This document shows, one piece after another, positions 25,084 to 34,322 of a stretch of 58,708 nt of DNA (its first letter is position 1; every line of letters starts with the position of its first letter). This DNA comes from RGDT01 sp964630925. GTDB lineage: Bacteria > Planctomycetota > Planctomycetia > Gemmatales > Gemmataceae. The notes under the pieces are model-generated. The model did no database searches, was not told the DNA's origin, and worked only from the letters and a program-made list of their open reading frames with translations. Location: assembly GCA_964630925.1 (NCBI GenBank), contig CAZVZK010000061.1:1-58708 (forward strand), in the 5' to 3' direction. The translations under genes and the position numbers were made by a program.

Positions 25084-25420
25084 GACGTACTTCCTCCGTC
25101 GGAAGAGGGATGCCCGGGCTCGATGACAGCGGCGTTCCGTGGCCAGGCTCGCGCGGCCCGCCGTGCCGACAAATAGATAGAGGTCCGGACGTCCAGGCAT
25201 GGACGCCGGGCGGGGAGTCAGGTCGTGAGGGGAGGGGACGTAACCCGTCGCACCCAGAAGGGTGGTGTGGGGGAGGGGAGGAGGTTGGGCAATGGCCGGC
25301 GGTCTCCTTGGGACAGGAGGCGCGCTCGGCTGCAGTCAAGCAGAGTACACGAGTGAGGACAAGTCAAGGCGCGGCGACAAAATCGGTAAAATGGGGAAGC
25401 GGTGCGGCCAATCGCTCGAT
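25084..25420. other. 337-bp gap, no gene found
   Basis: This is the upstream region of the RTX gene and the 3' side of the TIGR02996 gene. The right half is AT-rich by local standards. I see no convincing frame and no clear repeat. Confidence 0.45.
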
Positions 25421-26119
25421 TCAAGGCCACATCGAGTGACGCCGGAGGCGATGCCCGAACCGAGCGAGGAGGCGGCGATCCTCCATGTACCCTTTATCGA
25501 CCCCGAGCGCCCCAAGTCGATCGAGATACGGCGAGTCGCACAACGCCTGTATACCCCCAGCACCGAGCGGATGGAAATCAAAGTGGAGCTCACGCAGGCG
25601 AGCGGCCTGCGGGGACATCACCACGGCCGCGACCCCCGAGGACGGCTCGTAGGGCTGCTCGTGGAGCCAGGGCTTCGGCTCCTGGGTGAGCCGCAGAGTG
25701 ATCCAGGCGGGGCTCCATAATTGGGCGGCGAAGGATCGCAGGGAATAGGCCGTCGTGTCCATCAGCTCCAGGGACCGGACCTCGGGTAGCGATGACCACA
25801 CGTCCCACTGATCGAGTAGGAGGCCCACCTCGATCTGCAGTACCTCCGGGAAGCCGCGGTGGAACCGCCACTGCGCGTGCGGCGACTGCGGGAGGTGGGC
25901 GGTCCAGGCCTGACGATTCCGCTCCTCCAGGTCGAAGGCCCGATTGTCATCATCGAACGAGAGGGGCCCGCCGCTGGCCTCCCTGCACTGGAGGCGGATC
26001 AGCTCCGCCCGCTCGGGCTCGCCGTTCTCGTCGAGCCAGTCGGCGTAGATCAAGCGGGGAGCATCATCGTCCGGATTCGTCGTGATGTCGGCGAGGAAGG
26101 CCGTTTGGTACTCAATCAT
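25421..26119 (-). CDS. TIGR02996-domain protein, 232 aa
   Basis: The first 50 residues match the TIGR02996 repeat-companion domain that is very common in Gemmata-like planctomycetes: FLADITTNPDDDAPRLIYAD, then WLDENGEPERAELIRLQ. The rest is a leucine-rich-repeat-like helical region (LPEVRSLELMDTT, RLRELHFDFHPLG). The role of this domain is unknown, though it is often followed by LRR-type segments, as here. Codon use is like the neighbours. Located between the RTX gene and the DUF1501 gene and not obviously coupled with either. Confidence 0.8.
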   Translation of the reverse strand: MIEYQTAFLADITTNPDDDAPRLIYADWLDENGEPERAELIRLQCREASGGPLSFDDDNRAFDLEERNRQAWTAHLPQSPHAQWRFHRGFPEVLQIEVGLLLDQWDVWSSLPEVRSLELMDTTAYSLRSFAAQLWSPAWITLRLTQEPKPWLHEQPYEPSSGVAAVVMSPQAARLRELHFDFHPLGAGGIQALCDSPYLDRLGALGVDKGYMEDRRLLARFGHRLRRHSMWP

Positions 26120-26261
26120 CTCCCCTCACTCGGGTTCGCGTGGCGGCCGGATCGAGGACGGGCTCACACGTTGAGTGGAGAGACGGTTGGGCGCGTGGAG
26201 GGGTTCGGGTAGCGGCGGGGATACCACGCTCAGGCGCGCAGACGCATCGGCACCCGAACAG

Positions 26262-26291
26262 TTGGTGGATCCTCACGCCGCCTGCTATACT
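26262..26291 (+). promoter_or_regulatory. Putative promoter of the DUF1501 gene
   Basis: TTGGTG (26262-26267) and TATACT (26286-26291) with an 18-bp spacer, about 37 bp before the ATG at 26329. Confidence 0.45.
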
Positions 26292-26328
26292 CTCCGTATC
26301 CGCCGACCCACCCCGCAGGGGGCCAGCC

Positions 26329-27627
26329 ATGCTCTCACGCCGCCAGGCGATCCACGTCGGCCTCGGCCTCTTCGGCCTCTCGCTCGCCGACGCCCTCCGC
26401 GCCGAAACGGTCACGCGCCGCAAGAAGTCCGTCATCTACGTCGTCCTCGACGGCGGGCCGTCGCACATCGACATGTGGGACATGAAGCCCGACGCCCCCG
26501 CCGAGTACAGGGGCCCCTTCAATCCCGTCGCCACGTCGCTCCCCGGCGTCCAGATCTGCGAGCACATGCCCCTGCTCGCGGCCCGGCTGCACCGTACGGC
26601 CCTTGTCCGCGGCGTGGCCAGCGTCGAGAACGATCACTTCCTCAGCGAGGTCTACTCCGGCCTGCCACGCACCGCCGGCAGGCGGCCCGCGTTCGGCTCC
26701 GCGGTGAGCCGCATCGCCGGCACCGGCACCGCGCTGCCCGCCTACGTCAGCCTGGACCGCGCCGGGTCGGACCAGTTCGAGTTCGAGAAGCCGTTCTACG
26801 CCGGGGCCGCCCACGCGCCGTTCCGGCCCTTCGGCGAGGCGGTGGGCAATCTCAAGTCGGTGACCGATGCGGCGCTACTGGAGGACCGCCGCGCCCTCCT
26901 GCGTGCCTTCGACACGGTGAGCAAGGGGCTCGAAGGTGCTGAGGGGCTGACGCCGTTCCAGGCGCGGGCGATGGACATCATGCGCTCGCCGAGGGTGCGC
27001 GAGGCGTTCGACCTGTCGCGCGAGCCGTCGCGTGTCCGCTCGCGCTACCTGGGCGGCAAGTTCACGCACCAGACGGTCAAGACGATCCTTTACGACTGGG
27101 ACGGCAGGCCGTTCCTCCTCGCCCGCCGGCTCGTCGAGGCGGGCGTCCGCGTGGTCACGCTCAAGGCCGGGCCGTGGGACCACCACAGCGGCGAGCAGAG
27201 CGACATCTTCACCTCGCTCAAGCTCATGCTGCCGGCGCTCGACCGCAGCCTGTGCGCCCTCCTCGACGACCTGAAGGAGCGCGGCCTCGACAAGGACGTG
27301 TTGGTGGTCGTCCTCGGCGAGTTCGGGCGGACGCCGAAGATCACCTACCCCGGCCCCGGACGCGAGCACCACGCGGAGGCGGGGCACGTGCTGTTCTGCG
27401 GCGGCGGGCTGACGATGGGCCAGGTCATCGGCGCGACCGACTCGCGCGCGGAGCGTGCGAAGGACGGCAAGATCAGCTTCCAGAACGTCCTGTCCACGAT
27501 CTATCACGTCCTGGGCGTCAACCCGATGACGCGGCTGACCGACTTCAACGGCAGGCCGCAACACCTGCTGGAGGACCGCGAGCCCATCGAGGCCCTCGAC
27601 GCGCCGCGTCCGCCCGCCGTCGAATGA
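26329..27627 (+). CDS. DUF1501 family protein, 432 aa
   Basis: Planctomycete/Verrucomicrobia DUF1501 protein, related to sulfatase-like alkaline-phosphatase folds. The N-terminus has a Tat-like signal (SRRQAIHVGLGLFGLSLADA). Conserved family stretches are visible: VLDGGPSHIDMWDMKPDAP, WDHHSGEQSDIF and VVVLGEFGRTPKI. It is usually encoded beside a DUF1549/DUF1553 protein; none is present here, so it may act alone. The start at 26329 is favoured because the longer frame has no signal sequence and a promoter lies just upstream. Its stop lies 8 bp from a 190-bp palindromic repeat. Confidence 0.88.
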   Translation: MLSRRQAIHVGLGLFGLSLADALRAETVTRRKKSVIYVVLDGGPSHIDMWDMKPDAPAEYRGPFNPVATSLPGVQICEHMPLLAARLHRTALVRGVASVENDHFLSEVYSGLPRTAGRRPAFGSAVSRIAGTGTALPAYVSLDRAGSDQFEFEKPFYAGAAHAPFRPFGEAVGNLKSVTDAALLEDRRALLRAFDTVSKGLEGAEGLTPFQARAMDIMRSPRVREAFDLSREPSRVRSRYLGGKFTHQTVKTILYDWDGRPFLLARRLVEAGVRVVTLKAGPWDHHSGEQSDIFTSLKLMLPALDRSLCALLDDLKERGLDKDVLVVVLGEFGRTPKITYPGPGREHHAEAGHVLFCGGGLTMGQVIGATDSRAERAKDGKISFQNVLSTIYHVLGVNPMTRLTDFNGRPQHLLEDREPIEALDAPRPPAVE

Positions 27628-27635
27628 AGCCGCGA

Positions 27636-27828
27636 CCTCACCCCCTAACCCCCTCTCCGCTTCGGAGAGGGGGGATCGCAAGAGCATCGCCTGCGCGGTG
27701 GGGCAGTGTCCGACCCTCTTATTCGGCGTAGCCATTCAAGAGACGGGTAGACCTCCCCCGCCGCTGAAATCGATGCTCTTACGGCTCCCCCTCTCCGCTT
27801 CGGGGAGGGGGCTGGGGGGGTGGGGTAG
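27636..27828. repeat. 190-bp nested palindromic element between DUF1501 and ndk
   Basis: Outer ends are complementary (CCTCACCCCC near 27636; its partner, ending in GTGGGGTAG, at 27820-27828), an inner pair AAGAGCATCG/CGATGCTCTT flanks the middle, and each end holds its own hairpin (CCCCCTCTCCG...CGGAGAGGGGG at 27649-27673, and a matching one at 27787-27811). It fills almost the whole gap between the convergent stops at 27627 and 27831. Confidence 0.85.
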
Positions 27829-27830
27829 CG

Positions 27831-28280
27831 TCAGCCCGCCACCCACGGGGTATCGACGTGGGTGAAGGTGACCAGCTCCTCCGGGGTGAACCAGAGGGCG
27901 ATCTCCTTGGCGGCGTTCTCCGCGGAGTCGCTGCCGTGGACGAGGTTGTTCTGCACGCTGATCGCGAAGTCGCCCCGGATGGTGCCGGGCGTGGCCTTGA
28001 GGCCGTCGGTGGCGCCGATCAGGTTGCGGGCGATGGCGACGGCCTCACGCCCCTCGAGGACGAGGGCGACGGTGGGGCCGGAGGTGAGGAAGGAGATGAG
28101 CGAGCCGTAGAAGGGCCGCTCCTTGTGGACCTCGTAGTGCTTCTCGGCGAGGCCCTTGCTGGCCTGGACGAGTTTGAGGGCGGCGAGGCGCAGGCCCTTT
28201 CGTTCGAACCGGGCGATCAATTCGCCGCACAGGCGGCGCTGCACGGCGTCCGGCTTCAACAGGATCAACGTCCGTTCCAT
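27831..28280 (-). CDS. ndk: Nucleoside diphosphate kinase
   Basis: 149 aa, the standard length. It transfers the gamma-phosphate between nucleoside triphosphates and diphosphates through a phosphohistidine. The N-terminus MERTLILLKPDAVQRR and the catalytic His115 in NNLVHGSDS are typical, and no change is seen in the active site. It converges with the DUF1501 gene, and the repeat element lies next to its stop codon. No operon partner is visible. Confidence 0.95.
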   Translation of the reverse strand: MERTLILLKPDAVQRRLCGELIARFERKGLRLAALKLVQASKGLAEKHYEVHKERPFYGSLISFLTSGPTVALVLEGREAVAIARNLIGATDGLKATPGTIRGDFAISVQNNLVHGSDSAENAAKEIALWFTPEELVTFTHVDTPWVAG

Positions 28281-28311
28281 GTCTCCTCCCGATCACCACC
28301 ATCACTCGAGC

Positions 28312-28329
28312 GGGCGGGCCAACCCGCCC
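28312..28329 (+). terminator. GC hairpin upstream of the DUF1559 gene
   Basis: GGGCGGG and CCCGCCC with a four-base loop, in the gap between ndk and the DUF1559 gene. No T-run follows. Role uncertain. Confidence 0.25.
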
Positions 28330-28475
28330 CTGCGAAGGCGTATTGTAGGGGAGGATTCTCGGGCGTCCGGCCCGGCGCCGAGAAGCGCCTTCACACAGTT
28401 TTCTTATTCCCCGTCGGCGGTTCCTGTAGAATCCCGTTGTCACTGTCCTCATCATTTCTCTCGGAGACCCCCCTG

Positions 28476-29516
28476 ATGAAGCGCAAGGGCTTTACGCTGA
28501 TCGAGCTCTTGGTCGTCATCGCCATCATCGCCATCCTCATCGGGCTGCTCCTCCCCGCCGTCCAGAAGGTCCGCGACGCCGCCGCACGCATCAAGTGCGC
28601 CAACAACCTCAAGCAGCTCGGGCTGGCGATCCACGTCTACGAGGGCGTGATCGGCAACCTCCCGCCGGCCAGCGTGCAGTCGCCGGGCTCGAGTCAGTGG
28701 GCGGGCCTCACCTACTTCCAGAAGGCGGGCACGCTGGGCACCTCCGGGAGCGACTTCGCGAGGCACAGCTACCTGTCGATCATCCTCCCGTACATCGAGC
28801 AGGGGAACGTCTTGCAGCAGAATGGCATCCCCTACGAATTCCGGCAGGACTGGTTCGCCGCCAACAACCGCGCGGCCGCCTCGACGCGCATCCCGACGTT
28901 CGAGTGCCCGGCCGTCCCGGGCGCACACAGGGTGGACATCAGCACCCTCTCCGCCTCCGAGCAGACCACCTACGGGACGGGGTGGGAGCCGAAGACCTCC
29001 GACTACATGGCGGTGACGCGCTCGAACAACAACAGCGCGGTTTGGACGGCGGTCGGCCTGACGATGCCCGCCGACCCGGGCACGCGGGCGATCCTCACGT
29101 CGAACCAGGGCACCCGGCTCCTGGAGATCACCGACGGCCTGAGCAACACCCTGATGGTGGCCGAGCAGGGCGCCCGCCCCGAGGGGTGGGCGTTCGGCAG
29201 CAAATACACGCCGCAGCCGACGTTCATGAACGGCGCCTGGGCGCACTCCGGCAACGACGTGGTCTGCGCCGGCACGAACAGGCCGGCCACGGCGGGGGCT
29301 CAGCCGTCGAAAGTCTCCACCGCCGCGCATGTCGCCGCGGGGCCTTGCACCGTGAACTGCTGGAACCAGGGCGAGATCTACTCGTTCCACAGCGGGGTGG
29401 CGAACGTGTGCATGGGCGACGGCTCCGTCCGCACGCTCCGTGCGAACATCTCGCTCCGCGTCATGCTGCTCCTCGCCGCCCGCGCCGACGGCGTGCCGGT
29501 GAATCCGGACGAGTGA
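28476..29516 (+). CDS. DUF1559 prepilin-like protein, 346 aa
   Basis: Type IV pilin-like/pseudopilin start MKRKGFTLIELLVVIAIIAI (the GFTLIELLVVIAIIAILIG block is almost canonical), with predicted processing after the Gly at position 5. The DUF1559 body follows (CANNLKQLGLAIHVYEG, YLSIILPYIEQGN, SFHSGVANVCMGDGSVR). This is one of the largest planctomycete families, with tens of copies in a genome, and its exported role is not known. The start at 28476 is the only one consistent with the leader. A weak -10-like TAGAAT lies about 45 bp upstream. It converges with rho across 22 bp. Confidence 0.93.
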   Translation: MKRKGFTLIELLVVIAIIAILIGLLLPAVQKVRDAAARIKCANNLKQLGLAIHVYEGVIGNLPPASVQSPGSSQWAGLTYFQKAGTLGTSGSDFARHSYLSIILPYIEQGNVLQQNGIPYEFRQDWFAANNRAAASTRIPTFECPAVPGAHRVDISTLSASEQTTYGTGWEPKTSDYMAVTRSNNNSAVWTAVGLTMPADPGTRAILTSNQGTRLLEITDGLSNTLMVAEQGARPEGWAFGSKYTPQPTFMNGAWAHSGNDVVCAGTNRPATAGAQPSKVSTAAHVAAGPCTVNCWNQGEIYSFHSGVANVCMGDGSVRTLRANISLRVMLLLAARADGVPVNPDE

Positions 29517-29538
29517 GCGACATCCCGGGCGGATGGGC

Positions 29539-30642
29539 TCACGCCACCTCCCCCGCGATCCGGCCGAGGAAGGCCGCGTTCGTGGGGAAGGTGGCCAGTT
29601 TCTTCACCAGCATCTCCATCGCCTGCACAGGCTGCATGTCCACCAGCGTGCGCCGCAGCATCGTCACGCTCCGGAGCGTCGCCGCCGGCAGCAGACGCTC
29701 CTCCTTCCGCGTCCCCGACTGCGAGATGTCGATGGCCGGGTAGATCCGCCGGTCGGCGAGCTTGCGGTCCAGCACCAGCTCCATGTTGCCGGTGCCCTTG
29801 AACTCCTGGAAGATCACGTCGTCCATCCGCGACCCCGTCTCGATCAGCGCCGTCCCCAGGACCGTCAGCGAGCCGCCCTCCTCGAAGCACCGTGCCGCCC
29901 CGAACAGCCGCTTCGACACCTCCAGCGCCTTCAGGTCCATCCCGCCGGACAGCGTCCGCCCCGTGTCGCGCGTGGACTTGTTGTAGGCCCGCGCCAGCCG
30001 CGTCAGGCTGTCCAGCAGCACGAACACCGGCCTGCCCATCTCGGCCAGACGCTTGGCACGCTCGATCACCAGCTCGGCCGTGCGGATGTGGCTGGCGGCG
30101 TCGTGGTCGCTGCTGGAGGCGATCACCTCCGCACGCAGCGTCCGCCGCAGGTCGGTCACCTCCTCCGGACGCTCGTCGATCAGCAGCACCATCTGGTGCA
30201 TCTCGGGGTGGTTGGCCGTCACCCCCTGGGAGATGTGCTGGAGGAGGACCGTCTTGCCGGTCCGGGGCGGGGCGACGATCAGCCCGCGCGTCCCCTTCCC
30301 GATGGGCGTCAGCAGGTCCATGAGACGCGTCGTCAGCGGCTCCTTGCCGGTCTCCAGAACGACCTGCTCGACGGGGTCGATGGGCGTCAGCTCGTCGAAC
30401 GAGGCCGGGCGGAACGACTCCAGCGGCTGGCCCTCGACGGTCTCGACGGCGGTGAGCCTGCCGGCGTGGGCCGGGCCGACGACGAGCTGGCCCTCGCGGA
30501 GGCCGGCCTTCGAGATCACCGACGCCGGCACCTGCACGTCGTCGGGGCCGGGGCGGTAGGCGCGGCGTGGGTCGCGCAGCACCCCGCCACCCTGCGGGGT
30601 GCGCTGGAGGACGCCCTGGGCGGACGTTGCTGTCGTGGTCAT
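29539..30642 (-). CDS. rho: Transcription termination factor Rho, short form
   Basis: 367 aa against about 419 in E. coli. The N-terminal helical Rho-N domain is missing; a shortened cold-shock-like RNA-binding part remains (PGPDDVQVPASVISKAGL), but its start is GGGVLR rather than GFGFLR. The ATPase domain is complete: Walker A APPRTGKT (124-131), LLDSLTRLARAYN, the Q/R-loop region GRTLSGGMDLKAL, and EFKGTGNMELVL, QSGTRKEERLL. It should therefore be an active RNA helicase. The start ATG at 30642 has only a weak upstream AAGG. It is the last gene of a long minus-strand block. Confidence 0.92.
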   Translation of the reverse strand: MTTTATSAQGVLQRTPQGGGVLRDPRRAYRPGPDDVQVPASVISKAGLREGQLVVGPAHAGRLTAVETVEGQPLESFRPASFDELTPIDPVEQVVLETGKEPLTTRLMDLLTPIGKGTRGLIVAPPRTGKTVLLQHISQGVTANHPEMHQMVLLIDERPEEVTDLRRTLRAEVIASSSDHDAASHIRTAELVIERAKRLAEMGRPVFVLLDSLTRLARAYNKSTRDTGRTLSGGMDLKALEVSKRLFGAARCFEEGGSLTVLGTALIETGSRMDDVIFQEFKGTGNMELVLDRKLADRRIYPAIDISQSGTRKEERLLPAATLRSVTMLRRTLVDMQPVQAMEMLVKKLATFPTNAAFLGRIAGEVA

Positions 30643-30759
30643 GCGATGCGTGGCCTTGGGGTGAAGGGCGTGACGCGAGAGGGGATGGGCATGCGGAATC
30701 CGTCCGCGGGTGATGTGGGCTTCCGTGTTTCTTTGGTCTACGGCCCTCGCCGGCCCGCG

Positions 30760-31974
30760 TCAAGGCGGAGGCGTGGACGATCGGTCTTTCAGCTCCACCC
30801 CGACCATGCACACGTCGTCGGAGAAGCCCTTGCCCCCGGTGAAACGCACCACGTCGGCCAGCACCTCGTCGAACAGCCGCCCGCCCGTCAGCCCGATGCG
30901 TGCCTGCAGCGCCTCCTTGAGACGCTTCTCGCCGTACGGCTCATCGCCCGGCCCCGTGGCCTCGATCAGCCCGTCGGTGTACAGGACGAACACGTCGCCC
31001 GGCGCCGCCGTCACGCGCGTCGAGGAGTAGGTGGCCCCCGGCCGCACGCCCAGAGGCGGCCCGTGGTGCCCCATCGGCGGCGGCAACAGCTCGGCCGACC
31101 CCTCGGACCGGCGCACCCACGCCGGGTCGGGGTGCCCGGCGTTGGCGTAGCGGAATTCCCCCGTGTCGGTGTCCATCACGCCGTAGAACGCCGACAGGAA
31201 CACCGGCACGCTCGCCTGCCCGAGGATGCCGAGCAGCTCGCCGTTGATCTCCTCCAGGAAGCGCGACGGCTCGTGCGCCATCGGGCGGAAGCGCTCGACG
31301 AACGCCCGCACCATCGCCGTGCCCAGGGCCGCCCGCACCCCGTGCCCCATCACGTCGCACACCAGCACCCCGGCCCGCGTGTCGCCCAGCGGCAGGACGT
31401 GGAAGAAGTCGCCCCCCACCGCCCCATCGGGCCGGTAGCGGTCGAAGAAACGCAGCCGGCTCCGCTCCGGCGCGACGCCCGGCGGGAACGTCGGGTAGCC
31501 CTGCGGCAGCAGCGCCTGCTGCACCTCGCAGGCCATGCGCAGGTCGGCCTCCATGACGGCGTTGCGCTCCGCCAGCAGGCGGTTGCGCTCCACCAGCGCG
31601 GCCTCCAGCTTGAGGACACGCTCGCCGGAGCGGAGGCGGGCACGCATCTCGTCACGGTCCAGCGGCTTGCACATGAAGTCGTCGGCGCCGGCCTCCAGCC
31701 CGCGCAGGAACTCGGCCCGCTCGCCCTCGGCGGCGAGCAGGACGACGTAGACGTAGCCGGGCCTTTCCGACGCCCGGATCAGGCGCACGACCTCGATGCC
31801 GTCCAATCCGGGCATGACGCGGTCCAGGACGACGAGGGGGAAGTCGCGCTCCTCGAAGAGACGCCACGCCTCCGCCCCGTCGGCGGCGGACGTGACCTCG
31901 TAGCCGAACCCCTCCAGCGTGCGCAGCAGGAGGTGCCGGCTGACCGGGTCGTCATCCGCGATCAGGACGCGCAT
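30760..31974 (-). CDS. Response regulator with PP2C (SpoIIE) phosphatase
   Basis: 404 aa. Receiver domain at 1-120 with DDD (7-9), phosphoacceptor Asp51 and Lys103. After a coiled linker (LEAALVERNRLLAERNAVMEA cut short here: residues about 124-143) comes a PP2C/SpoIIE phosphatase domain with metal-ligand motifs DGAVGGDFF (183-191), CDVMGHGV (206-213) and, near the C-terminus, a GFSDDVCM segment. Such proteins dephosphorylate anti-sigma-factor antagonists. The start was set at 31974, which puts the receiver at the N-terminus; a longer start at MGGRMPRV is possible. No partner switch proteins are nearby. Confidence 0.87.
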   Translation of the reverse strand: MRVLIADDDPVSRHLLLRTLEGFGYEVTSAADGAEAWRLFEERDFPLVVLDRVMPGLDGIEVVRLIRASERPGYVYVVLLAAEGERAEFLRGLEAGADDFMCKPLDRDEMRARLRSGERVLKLEAALVERNRLLAERNAVMEADLRMACEVQQALLPQGYPTFPPGVAPERSRLRFFDRYRPDGAVGGDFFHVLPLGDTRAGVLVCDVMGHGVRAALGTAMVRAFVERFRPMAHEPSRFLEEINGELLGILGQASVPVFLSAFYGVMDTDTGEFRYANAGHPDPAWVRRSEGSAELLPPPMGHHGPPLGVRPGATYSSTRVTAAPGDVFVLYTDGLIEATGPGDEPYGEKRLKEALQARIGLTGGRLFDEVLADVVRFTGGKGFSDDVCMVGVELKDRSSTPPP

Positions 31975-32018
31975 CGCCCTCGTCCCCTTCTTCCCCACGC
32001 GAGGCATCCTGCCCCCCA

Positions 32019-33089
32019 TCACTTCTTGCCGAGGCAATACAAAAACCCCTTCTGCGTGCCGACGACCACCTTGCCATCGACCACGACGGGGGATGCGTTC
32101 ACCGGGCCGTCCAACTCCACCTTCTGCAGCTCCTTGCCCGACTTCAGGTCGAGGACGTACAGGAATCCATCGAGCGAGGCCGCCACCACCTTGTCGCCGA
32201 CGACGACGGGCGACGAATCGACGTGGTTGCCGGTCAGGAAGGTCCACGCCTGCTCGCCCGTCTTGCGGTTGATGCAGTGGACGCGGCGGTCACGGCTGCC
32301 GATGACGACGAAATCCTTCGTCAGGGCCGGCGACGAGAAGAACGCCTGGGCCATCCGCCCCGGCTTGTAGGTCCACACCACCGCGCCCTTCTTCCAGTCG
32401 ATCGCCTTGACGACGTTGCCCATCGTGCCGACGTAGAGGAGGTCGCCGTCCACCGCCGCGGTGCCGCCGGTCTGGCTCTCCAGGTCGACCTCCCTGTCCT
32501 CCTTGCCCGTCGCCACGTCGATGACGTGCAGCTTGCTGTCGCAGCCGACGAGGAACGTCTTGCCCTGCGACACCGACACCGAGCCGTAGATCGGCCCCTG
32601 CGTCTTGAATTTCCACTTCTCCTTGCCGTCCTTCGTCACCGCGTAGAGGTGCTCGTCGTGCGACGGCGCCAGCAGCAGCTCCCCGTGGAAGTTCACGCCG
32701 CCCATCTCGGAGCCGGCCTCGAACAGCTTCTTGCCCTTGCCGGCGGCGTCGATGCGGTGCAGGACGCCGTCGAGGTCGCCGGCGAAGACCTCGCCGCCCT
32801 TGAGCGACGGCGGCGCCTTGAACGGGCCGCCCTTGTACTTCCACCTCTCCTTACCCGTCTTGAGGTCGAGGGCGTACAGGTGCTCGTCCATGCAGCCGGC
32901 GTAGACGACGCCCTTGCCCACGGCGACGGCGTTCTCGAAGGCGTCCTCGGTCTTGAATTTCCACAGGACCTCGAGCTTGTCGGGCAGAGCGCCCTTGGCG
33001 ACGCCGGTCTGGCCGGGGTCGCCGCGGAAGTTGGGCCAGTCCCCCAGCGCGGGGGCGGACAGCAGGGCCAGGAGCAAGGCGGCTCGCAT
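32019..33089 (-). CDS. PQQ-like beta-propeller protein, 356 aa
   Basis: Signal peptide (MRAALLLALLSAPALG) followed by the family's WPNFRGDPGQTGV opening and repeated propeller blades of the type LYALDLKTGKERWKY and KLHVIDVATGKE. The fold is that of BamB/PQQ dehydrogenases, but no quinone-binding or metal residues are apparent. It is 17 bp after the alcohol dehydrogenase gene, so it may be co-transcribed and could sense or bind something at the periplasmic side. It is the smallest and most distant of six such proteins in the window. Confidence 0.88.
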   Translation of the reverse strand: MRAALLLALLSAPALGDWPNFRGDPGQTGVAKGALPDKLEVLWKFKTEDAFENAVAVGKGVVYAGCMDEHLYALDLKTGKERWKYKGGPFKAPPSLKGGEVFAGDLDGVLHRIDAAGKGKKLFEAGSEMGGVNFHGELLLAPSHDEHLYAVTKDGKEKWKFKTQGPIYGSVSVSQGKTFLVGCDSKLHVIDVATGKEDREVDLESQTGGTAAVDGDLLYVGTMGNVVKAIDWKKGAVVWTYKPGRMAQAFFSSPALTKDFVVIGSRDRRVHCINRKTGEQAWTFLTGNHVDSSPVVVGDKVVAASLDGFLYVLDLKSGKELQKVELDGPVNASPVVVDGKVVVGTQKGFLYCLGKK

Positions 33090-33106
33090 GGTTCACGCTC
33101 CGGGTG

Positions 33107-34300
33107 TCAGAAGGCGGCCTCGTACAGCGATTGCAGCTCCCGCTCCCCGACGGGGCGCGGGTTGAATCGGCCCGTCCACTGCTGGGCGGCCTCGTCGGCG
33201 AGGACGGGGAAGATGCCGGGGCTGACCCCGAGGTCGCGCAGGCGGGTGGGCAGCCCGGCGGCCTGCATCAGCGCCGTGATCCGCCGCGCCAGCAATTCGC
33301 CGCCGGCCCCGGCGTCGCCGTTGAGCAGCCCCGCCTCGTCGGCGAGGTCGGCGAACAGGTGGCCGCACGCGGGGATGTTGAAGCGGATGACGTGCGGCAG
33401 CATGGCGCCGACCGCCGTCCCGTGGGTGATGCCGTAGTGCGCCGTCAGCGGGTTGGCGCAGGCGTGGGCGGCGCCGAGCATGGCGTTCTCGATGGCCAGG
33501 CCGGCCAGGTTGGCCCCCAACTGCATCCGGCCCCGCGCCTCCAAGTCCTTGGGGTGGCGCAACACGGCCTCGAAGCTCGGCTGCAACAGACGCCACGCCT
33601 CGCGGGAGAACGACCGCGACAGCCAATTCGCCCGCGTGCTGACGTAGGACTCGACGGCGTGGGTCAGCGCGTCCATCCCGGTGACGGCGGTTACGGAGGC
33701 GGGCTGCGAGAGGGTCAATTCGGGGTCGAGGATGGCGGCGCGGAAGGCGGCCTTGCGGTCCCCGCAGGCCATCTTGAGGTGCGTCTTCTCGTCGGCGATG
33801 AGGGCGTAGGACTGCGACTCGCTGCCGGTGCCGGAGGTGGTCGGCACGCCGATGGAGGGCAGCATCGGCTTGCGGGCGAGGCCGAAGCCCTTGTAGTCGG
33901 CCATGCGGCCGCCGTTGGTGTACAGGAAGTTCACGCCCTTGGCACAGTCCATCGACGAGCCGCCGCCGACCGCCACGAGGAAGTCGACGCTTGAAGCCCT
34001 CGCGAAGTCCAGGGCCACCCCGACCTGTTTGGTCGTGGGATTCTCCTCGACCCCGTCGAAGAGGAACACCTCACAGCCCGCGGCGGTGAGGGAGGCGACG
34101 GCGCGTTGGGGGTGTCCGGCGGCCTTGAGGCCGGGGTCGGTGACGAGCATGACCCGGCGTCCGCCGTACTCACGCGTCAATTCGCCGAGGCGTGAGGCCA
34201 TGCCGGGGCCGAAGACCACGCGCGTGGGCGGGTGGAAATCGAACGTCGGCAGGGCGACGGCCGGGTCGGCAGCGGGAGGTCTGGAGGTGGTCACCGTCAT
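33107..34300 (-). CDS. Iron-containing alcohol dehydrogenase
   Basis: 397 aa, the group III alcohol dehydrogenase family. Visible are GGGSSMDCAKG (112-122) for NAD and the metal ligands Asp210 and His214 (GMDALTHAVESY), His279 and His293; their spacing matches lactaldehyde reductase FucO. It would reduce an aldehyde to an alcohol, or the reverse. I begin at MTVTTSR (34300); the frame runs to an ATG at 34345, adding 15 residues that are not typical. A hairpin pair lies between it and the upstream aldehyde dehydrogenase gene, and a PQQ-like propeller gene follows 17 bp later. The natural substrate is unknown. Confidence 0.9.
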   Translation of the reverse strand: MTVTTSRPPAADPAVALPTFDFHPPTRVVFGPGMASRLGELTREYGGRRVMLVTDPGLKAAGHPQRAVASLTAAGCEVFLFDGVEENPTTKQVGVALDFARASSVDFLVAVGGGSSMDCAKGVNFLYTNGGRMADYKGFGLARKPMLPSIGVPTTSGTGSESQSYALIADEKTHLKMACGDRKAAFRAAILDPELTLSQPASVTAVTGMDALTHAVESYVSTRANWLSRSFSREAWRLLQPSFEAVLRHPKDLEARGRMQLGANLAGLAIENAMLGAAHACANPLTAHYGITHGTAVGAMLPHVIRFNIPACGHLFADLADEAGLLNGDAGAGGELLARRITALMQAAGLPTRLRDLGVSPGIFPVLADEAAQQWTGRFNPRPVGERELQSLYEAAF

Positions 34301-34322
34301 CGTCGCGTGGCCCTCGTCACGG

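Noticed and set aside
29533..32370. A 945-aa plus-strand frame
   Set aside because: It is the shadow of rho and the PP2C gene; its translation is a low-complexity Arg/His/Gln string.
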